Shown here piece by piece: positions 1 through 6,280 of a DNA stretch of 7,840 nt. A program made the position numbers and the translations under genes. The notes under the pieces were generated by a model. That model did no database searches. It was given only the letters and a program-made list of their open reading frames with translations, and had not been told where the DNA came from. The stretch comes from Faecalimonas sp. (GTDB lineage: Bacteria; Bacillota; Clostridia; Lachnospirales; Lachnospiraceae), in assembly GCA_020024645.1 (NCBI GenBank), contig JAHHTN010000084.1, forward strand, positions 1 to 7,840. Reading direction: 5' to 3'. How positions within the stretch are numbered: position 1 is the first letter of the stretch; every line of letters begins with the position of its first letter.

Positions 1-974
1 CATATATGTTTTATAAACCGTTTTTAGAGAAATATCATATAAACTTGGATGAAGAAAAGATAAAAAATATGGCTCCAGAGGAAATTATTGCATTTTTTAA
101 GCCGTATTTTGAAAAGGAACGTCTTCTAGAAGATAAATATTATTTGACGTCAGCTTCTGATTTACAATATAGTGGATGCTTTCAAAATAGATATATTCCG
201 GTTATAAGAAATTCTAGAGATTGTAATTTGGCAGTTGATATAAAAGAAAAGAGGATAGTTAATTTATTAGATACACCAGAAATGAAAAAGATGTTGAAAA
301 TCAATCACATGATTCATGTGGAAGATTTAGATGCTCATATCGAACGTCAATATAAAAATGGAATGCCAATATTTTGTATGACAGATATACCAACAATACA
401 AGAACTGACAGAAGAACGAGAAAAGAATTGGTTGGAGATATCATTAGGAGATAGGAGGTTGGAATCATCATTAGGAAATGGGGTTTTGAAAAATAGTGAT
501 GTACAAGAGTTAGCTGTGCGTGTGTTAGCAGCAACAATGTATGATGAAAAACTGTCTAATATTATGATTTATGGAGTCCCAGATAAAGATTATCGATTAG
601 AAAATGGGCATGCTATTTGTCAGGATAGACAGACAACATTATCATCTATGGGAAGTTTTAAAAGTATTGGGAATAACAGAATTGCATATCCTAATCAGTT
701 AGAAGTGAAAGAAAAAGAAAAGGTAACAGAGAAAATACTAAAACAAACTCAAGTTTATCCATATAGTAATTTTACTCCTATATTAGATGAAAATCTTTCA
801 GGAAAATTATCAGAAATTATTCAGATTTATAATAATATAGAAAGCAAGACCGAATTTGAAGAGATACCCAATTTTGAGGTGTTTATACAAGAACAGGAAG
901 AAAAATTGAAAGAAGTAGGAGTAGAACAAGTAGTTTTGCATTTGCAAAAACAATTGGAAGACTGGAAGGAGTGA
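1..974 (+). CDS. Extracellular solute-binding protein, C-terminal part (DUF3502 type), truncated by the window edge
   Basis: The reading frame is open to the left edge. The first ATG (base 6) has no visible ribosome binding site and the protein has no signal peptide from there, so the true start most likely lies outside the window; 322 residues are visible from that ATG. Recognition rests on the C-terminal half. The segment NIMIYGVPDKDYRLENG (residues 185-201), the IAYPNQLE stretch (226-233) and the tail from about 282 to 320 ending in LQKQLEDWK match my recollection of DUF3502 lipoproteins, the LplA-like binding proteins of carbohydrate importers. Family members run to roughly 500-550 residues with an N-terminal lipobox, so about 200 residues are probably missing. 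The stop is 4 nt before the ATPase start, implying one operon. It should be an outer-face binding protein, but its usual MalF/MalG-type permease partners are absent here. The family call is fairly secure; the ligand is unknown. Confidence 0.72.
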   Translation, partial: YMFYKPFLEKYHINLDEEKIKNMAPEEIIAFFKPYFEKERLLEDKYYLTSASDLQYSGCFQNRYIPVIRNSRDCNLAVDIKEKRIVNLLDTPEMKKMLKINHMIHVEDLDAHIERQYKNGMPIFCMTDIPTIQELTEEREKNWLEISLGDRRLESSLGNGVLKNSDVQELAVRVLAATMYDEKLSNIMIYGVPDKDYRLENGHAICQDRQTTLSSMGSFKSIGNNRIAYPNQLEVKEKEKVTEKILKQTQVYPYSNFTPILDENLSGKLSEIIQIYNNIESKTEFEEIPNFEVFIQEQEEKLKEVGVEQVVLHLQKQLEDWKE

Positions 975-978
975 TGAA

Positions 979-1851
979 ATGCAGTTAGAAATAAGAAACA
1001 TTGGAAAATGCTATGGGGGAAAAGAAGCATTAAAACAATTGAATTTACAACTTTCTCCAGGAATATATGGGCTTTTGGGACCAAATGGAGCTGGAAAGAG
1101 CACCCTTATGAAGTTGATTTGTATGCTTATAGAACCTACAGCAGGAACTATATTATTTAATGGGAAAGATATTCGAACAGATAAAAAAAAATTTTTGAAA
1201 TTATTAGGATATATGCCACAGCAACATTGTTTATATTCTGAATTTGGAGTGGAAGAATATTTACATTATGTTGGTGCGTTAAAAGGAATGGATAAGAAGA
1301 AAGTACAAGAATCTTCTTTAGGATTGTTAAAAAAAGTACGTCTTTTGGATGTGAGAACACAGAAGATTCGAACTCTATCTGGAGGAATGCAACAAAGACT
1401 TATGTTTGCCCAGGCATTATTAGATGATCCTAAAGTGTTGATTTTAGATGAACCTACAGCTGGACTTGATCCCAAAAAAAGAATAGAAATGAGAAATCTA
1501 ATTGCAGAATGTGCAAAAGATAAAATTATTTTAATAGCTACTCATGTGGTAAGTGATGTGGAATTGATTGCTGATAAAATGTTGCTTTTAAATAAAGGAA
1601 GACTTTTGGCAGAAAGTAGTACTTTGGAACTTACAGAAAGTTTGTGCGGAAAAGTTTGTGAGTTAGAAGTAAAGGAAGAACTAGAAATATTGGAGAAAAA
1701 ATATCAAATTAGTAGTATGTATCGAAGAGGAGGAAAAATTTACGCTAAAATTTTATTAAAACCAGGAGAAGAACGACCAGAACAAGCGGTTGATGTGTAT
1801 CCTGATTTGGAAGATGTATATTTGTATTACTTTAGTGCCAAAGAAGAGTAA
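979..1851 (+). CDS. ABC transporter ATP-binding protein (ABC-2/CcmA type)
   Basis: This is a cytoplasmic nucleotide-binding subunit that would power the adjacent membrane protein by ATP hydrolysis. All catalytic motifs are intact: Walker A GPNGAGKST (residues 34-42), Q-loop glutamines at 81-82, signature LSGGMQQR (133-140), Walker B with D-loop VLILDEPTAGLDP (153-165) and switch histidine H189. The architecture is that of the single-domain ATPases paired with ABC-2 exporters (CcmA/NatA-like), with a C-terminal extension from about 205 to 290 ending in a PDLEDVYLYYF-like segment common in that group. At 290 residues the length is normal. The start is set by GGAAGGAG at 964-971, 7 nt before the ATG. 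It lies 4 nt after the binding-protein gene and 11 nt before the permease gene. A run of nine A followed by five T (1183-1196) is a possible slippage site. The substrate is not inferable. Confidence 0.93.
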   Translation: MQLEIRNIGKCYGGKEALKQLNLQLSPGIYGLLGPNGAGKSTLMKLICMLIEPTAGTILFNGKDIRTDKKKFLKLLGYMPQQHCLYSEFGVEEYLHYVGALKGMDKKKVQESSLGLLKKVRLLDVRTQKIRTLSGGMQQRLMFAQALLDDPKVLILDEPTAGLDPKKRIEMRNLIAECAKDKIILIATHVVSDVELIADKMLLLNKGRLLAESSTLELTESLCGKVCELEVKEELEILEKKYQISSMYRRGGKIYAKILLKPGEERPEQAVDVYPDLEDVYLYYFSAKEE

Positions 1852-1862
1852 AGGGAAAAAAG

Positions 1863-3989
1863 ATGGTAAAGTTAATTTTATATGAATGGGAAAAATTATG
1901 GAAAAATGCATCAGTTTTGAAAATTGTGTTTTTATTTTTAGTTCTTTCGGGGATAGTGTTTCAAGGAGAAATAAATCGTGATAAAGAAGAACATCGGACT
2001 TATCTAGAATTTCATGAAGTTATGGATAATATGACAGAAGAAGAAGCTATACGTTATTTGCAGAAAGAAAAGGGAAAAAATGGTTATGAACAGTATAAGG
2101 CGATTTCATATTTGGAAGATGAGGTAGCAACTATAAAGGGATATGAATCATATCGAAAATCTATTCAGACTAGGTATAAACAAAATCAAAGTATTTCTGT
2201 TTTTTCAAAGAATAAAGTACAGAATCAATATATGGAACGTATAGCAAAAAAATATGAGAATCTTAAAATTAAAGCACCAATGAAACGTCAACCATATCAA
2301 GGGTTTTTGAAAGTTGTAAATTTCTATGTACATTACCTTTTGGCTATTGTTTTGCTAATTTATCTCGTAAGCGTTGTATTTATACAGGAACAACGAAATG
2401 GAAAAGCGGATTTTGCTCGTACAATGTTTCGGGGAGATAAGTTGTTGTTTGTTGCAAAAAGTTGTACGATATGTGGAGCATTATTACTTTATTTGTTAGG
2501 AACATTTTTGATTCATATGGGGTTGGCAGGTAGAGAATATGGTTTTATTTCTATGGATGCTGCAATACAAAGTGTACCAGGATTTTATTCTGTTCCATAT
2601 GCTTGGAATATAGGTACATATATTATTGCTTATATAGGATTACAAGGACTTGCAGCAATTCTTCTTGTAGCAATTGCTATATTTTTAGCCAGATGGACTA
2701 CATCGGAATTGAAGACAGCATTAGGATTGACGATTGTTATGGGATGGAGTGTGTTTAGCCAAAGCGGAATGAATGGAGAAGGAACAGAAGCGTTTTTTAA
2801 GATATGGAATATTTGGGGATCTTTTACAGGCGAATCGATATTGAAAAGTTATGAAATTCTTAAATTGGGTAATATCTTTATTGAGCAGAGTTTATGGATA
2901 CCAGTATGTATTGTTTTATCCATTTTTTTGTTGCTAGTAAGCGGAAAACATTGTCCAAAAGAAAGAAAAAAGACATATTTTCGTAAAGAAAAAAGAAAAA
3001 AGAATCCACATAGATTGTTTTATTATGAAATGAAAAAAATGTGGATTTATCAGGGAGGTATCTTTTTGTTTATTGCATGTGTGAGTATACAGGCGATAAC
3101 CATTTATCAATATAAAACTTATATAGGAACAGATGAGGTTTATTATCAGAGGTATATAGATGAATTTGGAAATCAAATTACAGCAGAAACGGAAAATAAA
3201 ATTGCTGAAGAAAAAATACGTTTGGAAAACTTAGAAAAAGAGTTGAATCAAACGGAGGATTTAATAAAAATTGATAACCTCACACAGCAACTTGAATGTG
3301 TGGGGGGATTTCATAAATATGTGGAACGAATTGAAAATTTACTAGAAGATGAAAAAACTCAAGTTATATTGAAAGATAGGCAATATGACTTGTTATTTGA
3401 AAACACAGTAGTATCACGAATGATGATCATTTTGTTATGTGTTTCCTTTGCTTTTTTGATTCCAGCTATATATCAGAGAGAAAAAGAAACAGGAATGGAA
3501 GTATTGCAAGATACGTCTTGGACTGGTGGTAAAAAAATGTGGAGATTAAAAATAGGAATAGTTCTTTTGTATAGTATTTCTTTTTTACTTTGTAGTGAAG
3601 GAATGATATTTGCAAAGGAAAAGTATATGTATGATTTGGAATGGTTGCTTCCAGCAGGATGTTTACCACAATTTTGGGAGAATCATGGAAAAACTTCTAT
3701 AGGAGCTACTTTTTTGATAGGGATCATAATTCAATGTGTTGTAGTAACTATTATTGTTATGTTTTTATCCGCTTGTGCGAAAAAAGTGAGAAATCAGCAC
3801 ATGTTAACTGGTATTATTTTGGGGGTGATGGTAGTACCTATAATATTATCTTCGCATGTACCTGTCGAAGTGCTTAGCTGTATTTATAATTTGATTTTTG
3901 TGTTTACTGCACAGTTTGAAATAATAGTAACGGGGTGTATTGTTCTAGGAATAGTCACATATTTAATAAGAAAAAAGGAGAATAGATGA
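1863..3989 (+). CDS. ABC-2-type transporter permease with two tandem six-helix halves
   Basis: This is an integral membrane protein of 708 residues, the presumed channel partner of the preceding ATPase. I see about 12 hydrophobic segments: near 17-37, 151-175, 198-221, 252-277, 284-300 and 343-360, then 396-416, 518-537, 562-580, 613-637, 646-663 and 684-702. Each half begins with a similar amphipathic start (YEWEKLW at 7-13, YEMKKMW at 388-394). Each then has one helix, a soluble loop of roughly 100 residues, a five-helix bundle and a basic tail. The linker at 361-385 is strongly basic and probably cytoplasmic. The second soluble loop (about 436-500) has coiled-coil character. ABC-2 permeases usually have about six helices per chain, so this chain may carry a full transmembrane pair. 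AAGGGA before the ATG, 7 nt away, supports the start. The stop overlaps the lipoprotein start by ATGA. Substrate and direction are unknown. Confidence 0.85.
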   Translation: MVKLILYEWEKLWKNASVLKIVFLFLVLSGIVFQGEINRDKEEHRTYLEFHEVMDNMTEEEAIRYLQKEKGKNGYEQYKAISYLEDEVATIKGYESYRKSIQTRYKQNQSISVFSKNKVQNQYMERIAKKYENLKIKAPMKRQPYQGFLKVVNFYVHYLLAIVLLIYLVSVVFIQEQRNGKADFARTMFRGDKLLFVAKSCTICGALLLYLLGTFLIHMGLAGREYGFISMDAAIQSVPGFYSVPYAWNIGTYIIAYIGLQGLAAILLVAIAIFLARWTTSELKTALGLTIVMGWSVFSQSGMNGEGTEAFFKIWNIWGSFTGESILKSYEILKLGNIFIEQSLWIPVCIVLSIFLLLVSGKHCPKERKKTYFRKEKRKKNPHRLFYYEMKKMWIYQGGIFLFIACVSIQAITIYQYKTYIGTDEVYYQRYIDEFGNQITAETENKIAEEKIRLENLEKELNQTEDLIKIDNLTQQLECVGGFHKYVERIENLLEDEKTQVILKDRQYDLLFENTVVSRMMIILLCVSFAFLIPAIYQREKETGMEVLQDTSWTGGKKMWRLKIGIVLLYSISFLLCSEGMIFAKEKYMYDLEWLLPAGCLPQFWENHGKTSIGATFLIGIIIQCVVVTIIVMFLSACAKKVRNQHMLTGIILGVMVVPIILSSHVPVEVLSCIYNLIFVFTAQFEIIVTGCIVLGIVTYLIRKKENR

Positions 3990-3991
3990 TG
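3971..3991 (+). promoter_or_regulatory. Ribosome binding site and double start of the lipoprotein gene
   Basis: AAAAAAGGAG at 3971-3980 precedes two adjacent in-frame ATG codons at 3986 and 3989. The first lies 5 nt and the second 8 nt from the AGGAG, so the second is the better-spaced start and the protein may be 375 rather than 376 residues. The permease stop (3987-3989) is embedded here, which suggests translational coupling. Confidence 0.65.
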
Positions 3992-5116
3992 AAAAAGAGA
4001 AAAATTATATTATTCTTTTTTGCACTTGTATGTTTAATGATTACAGCATGTAGAAAGGGAGAAGATACAAAGCCAATAACAGAAAAAGATAGATTTCGAG
4101 ATGAACAAGAATATTTAGTTATGGCAAATCTAACAGAATCTAATAATGGTATATATGGAGTTAACTGGGAAGGAGAATATACACCTATCTTTTTTGTCGA
4201 CAAAAATACAGGAAAAAAAACGGTGCTATGCCAAAAGGTTAACTGTAAACATGATTCTGAAAAGTGTTCTGCGATTGAAAAAGGAACTGTGGGATGTATG
4301 GCATATTCAGATGGTACATTATATTTTATAGTGCATAAACAGGAAGAAGAAGAGAAACTTGAATTATATTCCATGAATGAAGATGGAAGTGGAAAGAAAA
4401 GGTTACACGTATTTGAACATACACAGATTTTTCCTAATCAGGCTGGATTGTATAAAGGAAAAGTTGTTTTATCGGTTCAGACACAAAAGGAACTAGAAGA
4501 TGGAAGTGGTTTAACTACAGCGGAACCATCAATTATACTGTATGATTTAAAAACAAAAAAGGAAACTATTTTGCTAAATGGAGCAGATAATGAGGGGAAA
4601 TATACAGTTCCATGTGGAGGAAGTGAAGATGGTGTGTATTTGGCTCAAGTACCTTGGGAAAAATCAGGACATAATCTAGAATGTAATTATTTGAGATATG
4701 ATTTTAAAACTGGAAAATTAGATAAAGTTTATACAGCGAAAGTATGCGATCTGCAAATTATTAAAAATGATATACTCTATTTGCAGTCTGAAGGGAAAAA
4801 ACAATTGGAGATCTATAATATAAAAACACAGGAAAAAAAGGCTGTATTGAACTGGAAAGATGATGTAGATGAAGTTTGGGCAAGGGAAGATCATGTTGAA
4901 TTTCGTAAAAATGTGAAAGATGGTGAGAAAAAAAAGATATATGGCAATTGGTATGACTTTAAGGAACAAAAATATTTGTTTGATGAGTATCAGGATTTAG
5001 ATAAAATTAGTGTGAAAGATAAAACAGAGAATGGATATTGGATTTACAAGGAAGGAGAACCTTATTTTTATCACTTGAAAGACAAAAATTGGCAAAAGAT
5101 TGAAGAAATAAAATAA
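3986..5116 (+). CDS. Lipoprotein with beta-propeller-like repeats and a Cys/His cluster
   Basis: I cannot give this gene a name. The N-terminus is a clear lipoprotein signal: basic MKKRK, a hydrophobic core and the lipobox ITAC, with C22 as the predicted lipidated cysteine, so the protein should be anchored on the outer face of the membrane. The rest (376 residues) reads as about seven similar beta-rich units, each with a turn and a strand resembling LYDLKTKKETILL. The copies lie near 43-82, 109-143, 157-197, 215-249, 261-289, 302-333 and 349-375, which suggests a seven-bladed propeller of the DUF5050/TolB-like kind. After the first unit there is C82-x4-C87-x-H89-x4-C94, with C104 close behind; this could bind a metal or form disulfides. 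I recall similar Cys/His lipoproteins in Lachnospiraceae genomes but cannot verify that here. Its position at the end of the ABC operon suggests an accessory or sensor subunit. Confidence 0.75.
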   Translation: MMKKRKIILFFFALVCLMITACRKGEDTKPITEKDRFRDEQEYLVMANLTESNNGIYGVNWEGEYTPIFFVDKNTGKKTVLCQKVNCKHDSEKCSAIEKGTVGCMAYSDGTLYFIVHKQEEEEKLELYSMNEDGSGKKRLHVFEHTQIFPNQAGLYKGKVVLSVQTQKELEDGSGLTTAEPSIILYDLKTKKETILLNGADNEGKYTVPCGGSEDGVYLAQVPWEKSGHNLECNYLRYDFKTGKLDKVYTAKVCDLQIIKNDILYLQSEGKKQLEIYNIKTQEKKAVLNWKDDVDEVWAREDHVEFRKNVKDGEKKKIYGNWYDFKEQKYLFDEYQDLDKISVKDKTENGYWIYKEGEPYFYHLKDKNWQKIEEIK

Positions 5117-5224
5117 ATAGAAAAAGTGTATAAATAGGTTTTAAGTCAATATTTGACATTTGACCATTAACTAATTATAATAAACGAGGAAAAGATTATT
5201 ATCTCTTAAAGAAAGGGAAAATAT
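5117..5224. other. Intergenic region between the transporter operon and the rsmD operon
   Basis: These 108 AT-rich bases hold the rsmD promoter and ribosome binding site. No GC-rich hairpin followed by a T-tract is visible after the lipoprotein stop, so the upstream operon may read through or end by another route. A short inverted repeat, GTCAA (5145-5149) and TTGAC (5153-5157), overlaps the promoter. Confidence 0.6.
5153..5181 (+). promoter_or_regulatory. SigA-type promoter of rsmD-coaD
   Basis: A perfect -35 box TTGACA (5153-5158) is followed by a 17-nt spacer and a perfect -10 box TATAAT (5176-5181). Transcription would start near 5188, giving a leader of about 37 nt, too short for a riboswitch. 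Two tandem heptamers, TTTGACA (5152-5158) and TTTGACC (5159-5165), cover the -35 region. Confidence 0.85.
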
Positions 5225-5794
5225 ATGAGAGTTATAGGCGGAAGTGCAAAAAGATTACAGTTAAAAACATTAGAAGGCTTGGAAACTAGACCAACAACAG
5301 ACAGGATTAAGGAGACATTGTTTAATATGATTACTCCATATTTGTGTGACTGTATGTTTTTGGATTTGTTTAGTGGTAGTGGTGGCATAGGAATTGAAGC
5401 ATTGAGTAGGGGAGCTAAAGAGGTTACTTTTGTTGAAAATAATCCAAAAGCCATGCAATGCATAAGAGCAAATTTAAAGTTTACAAAGTTAGATAAGAAT
5501 GCAATTACAATGCAAACAGATGCAATGACCGCCTTGAGAAAAATGGAAGGGACAACTCAGTTTGACTATATTTTTATGGATCCACCATATGCGAAGGGCT
5601 TGGAGAAACAGGTTTTAGAATATTTAGCAGAATCGGATTTGGTAAATGAGGGTACAGTCATTATTGTAGAGGCAGCAAAAGAAACAGAATTTACCTATTT
5701 GGAACAATTTGGTTTTTATGTTAGCAAAATAAAAGAATATAAGACAAATAAACACCTGTTTATTGAAAGAGAGCGAGGCGAAGAAGTGTGCTAA
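5225..5794 (+). CDS. rsmD: 16S rRNA (guanine(966)-N(2))-methyltransferase RsmD
   Basis: RsmD transfers a methyl group from S-adenosylmethionine to N2 of G966 in 16S rRNA during small-subunit assembly in the cytoplasm. The protein has the family's N-terminal MRVIGGSAKRLQL start, the conserved TRPTTDRIKETLFN segment (21-34), SAM-binding motif I LDLFSGSGGIGIEALSRGA (46-64), the acidic end of the next strand (E71) and the catalytic DPPY motif (119-122). At 189 residues its length is typical. AAAGGGA at 5212-5218 lies 6 nt before the ATG. It is the first gene after a consensus promoter and overlaps coaD by 7 nt, the usual rsmD-coaD pairing in Firmicutes (ylbH-ylbI in Bacillus subtilis). No key residue looks missing. 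Confidence 0.96.
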   Translation: MRVIGGSAKRLQLKTLEGLETRPTTDRIKETLFNMITPYLCDCMFLDLFSGSGGIGIEALSRGAKEVTFVENNPKAMQCIRANLKFTKLDKNAITMQTDAMTALRKMEGTTQFDYIFMDPPYAKGLEKQVLEYLAESDLVNEGTVIIVEAAKETEFTYLEQFGFYVSKIKEYKTNKHLFIERERGEEVC

Positions 5795-6264
5795 GAGCAA
5801 TTTATCCTGGAAGTTTTGATCCGGTCACTTTGGGACATATGGATATAATTAAACGCTCCTCCAAAATTGTAGATGAGTTAATTGTAGGAGTGTTAAAGAA
5901 TAACGCAAAAACTCCGTTGTTTTCTGTAGAAGAACGTGTTAGAATGTTGAGAGAAGCAACGAAAGAATTGAAAAATGTTAAAGTAGTAGAGTTTGAAGGA
6001 CTTTTAGTTGATTTTGCAAAAGCGATGGATGCGAAAGTGGTTATTAGAGGATTGCGTGCTATTACTGATTTTGAATACGAATTACAAATGACACAGACAA
6101 ATCATAAATTAGAGCCAGATGTGGAAACGCTTTTTTTGACGACAAGTATAGAATATTCTTTCTTGAGTTCCACGACAGTAAAAGAAGTTGCTACTTTTGG
6201 AGGAGATATTACTCAGTTTGTTCCGAAAGTGGTTGTAAAAGCAATAGAAGAAAAGATGAAGTAA
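5788..6264 (+). CDS. coaD: Phosphopantetheine adenylyltransferase CoaD
   Basis: CoaD catalyses the penultimate step of coenzyme A synthesis, joining ATP and 4'-phosphopantetheine to give dephospho-CoA and pyrophosphate. The sequence starts with the family pattern AIYPGSFDPVTLGH (4-17), containing the nucleotidyltransferase (T/H)xGH motif at 14-17. It also has IRGLRAITDFEYE (86-98), whose arginines contact the nucleotide phosphates in known structures, and YSFLSSTTVKEVA (123-135), the ISSS/T-type ATP-binding motif. The length of 158 residues is normal. The start is GTG at 5788: the family N-terminus begins immediately there and no in-frame ATG fits. The gene overlaps the end of rsmD by 7 nt. 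Only a weak purine-rich GAGG (5775-5778) precedes it, so translation is probably coupled to rsmD. Confidence 0.96.
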   Translation: MLRAIYPGSFDPVTLGHMDIIKRSSKIVDELIVGVLKNNAKTPLFSVEERVRMLREATKELKNVKVVEFEGLLVDFAKAMDAKVVIRGLRAITDFEYELQMTQTNHKLEPDVETLFLTTSIEYSFLSSTTVKEVATFGGDITQFVPKVVVKAIEEKMK

Positions 6265-6270
6265 AAGGAG
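6264..6270 (+). promoter_or_regulatory. Ribosome binding site of the coiled-coil gene
   Basis: AAAGGAG starts at the last base of the coaD stop codon and lies 10 nt before the ATG at 6281. It fixes the start of the third gene in the operon and gives it its own initiation signal, unlike coaD. Confidence 0.7.
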
Positions 6271-6280
6271 AGTATAAATT

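Noticed and set aside
3641..3877. Small open frame of 78 codons on the + strand
   Set aside because: It lies wholly inside the permease gene in another frame, lacks a ribosome binding site and has a low-complexity composition typical of an out-of-frame translation.
4146..4331. Small open frame of 61 codons on the + strand
   Set aside because: It is nested in the lipoprotein gene whose own frame contains the signal peptide and repeats. No ribosome binding site or family pattern is visible.
5152..5165. CtsR-like operator (TTTGACA/TTTGACC heptamers) at the rsmD promoter
   Set aside because: CtsR boxes are two GGTCAAA-type heptamers separated by 3 nt. Here they are directly adjacent and one is degenerate, so the spacing is wrong. 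Neither rsmD nor coaD is a typical heat-shock target.
5182..5224. Riboswitch or leader structure before rsmD
   Set aside because: The predicted leader is about 37 nt of AT-rich sequence with no stable pairing, too short for a known riboswitch class.
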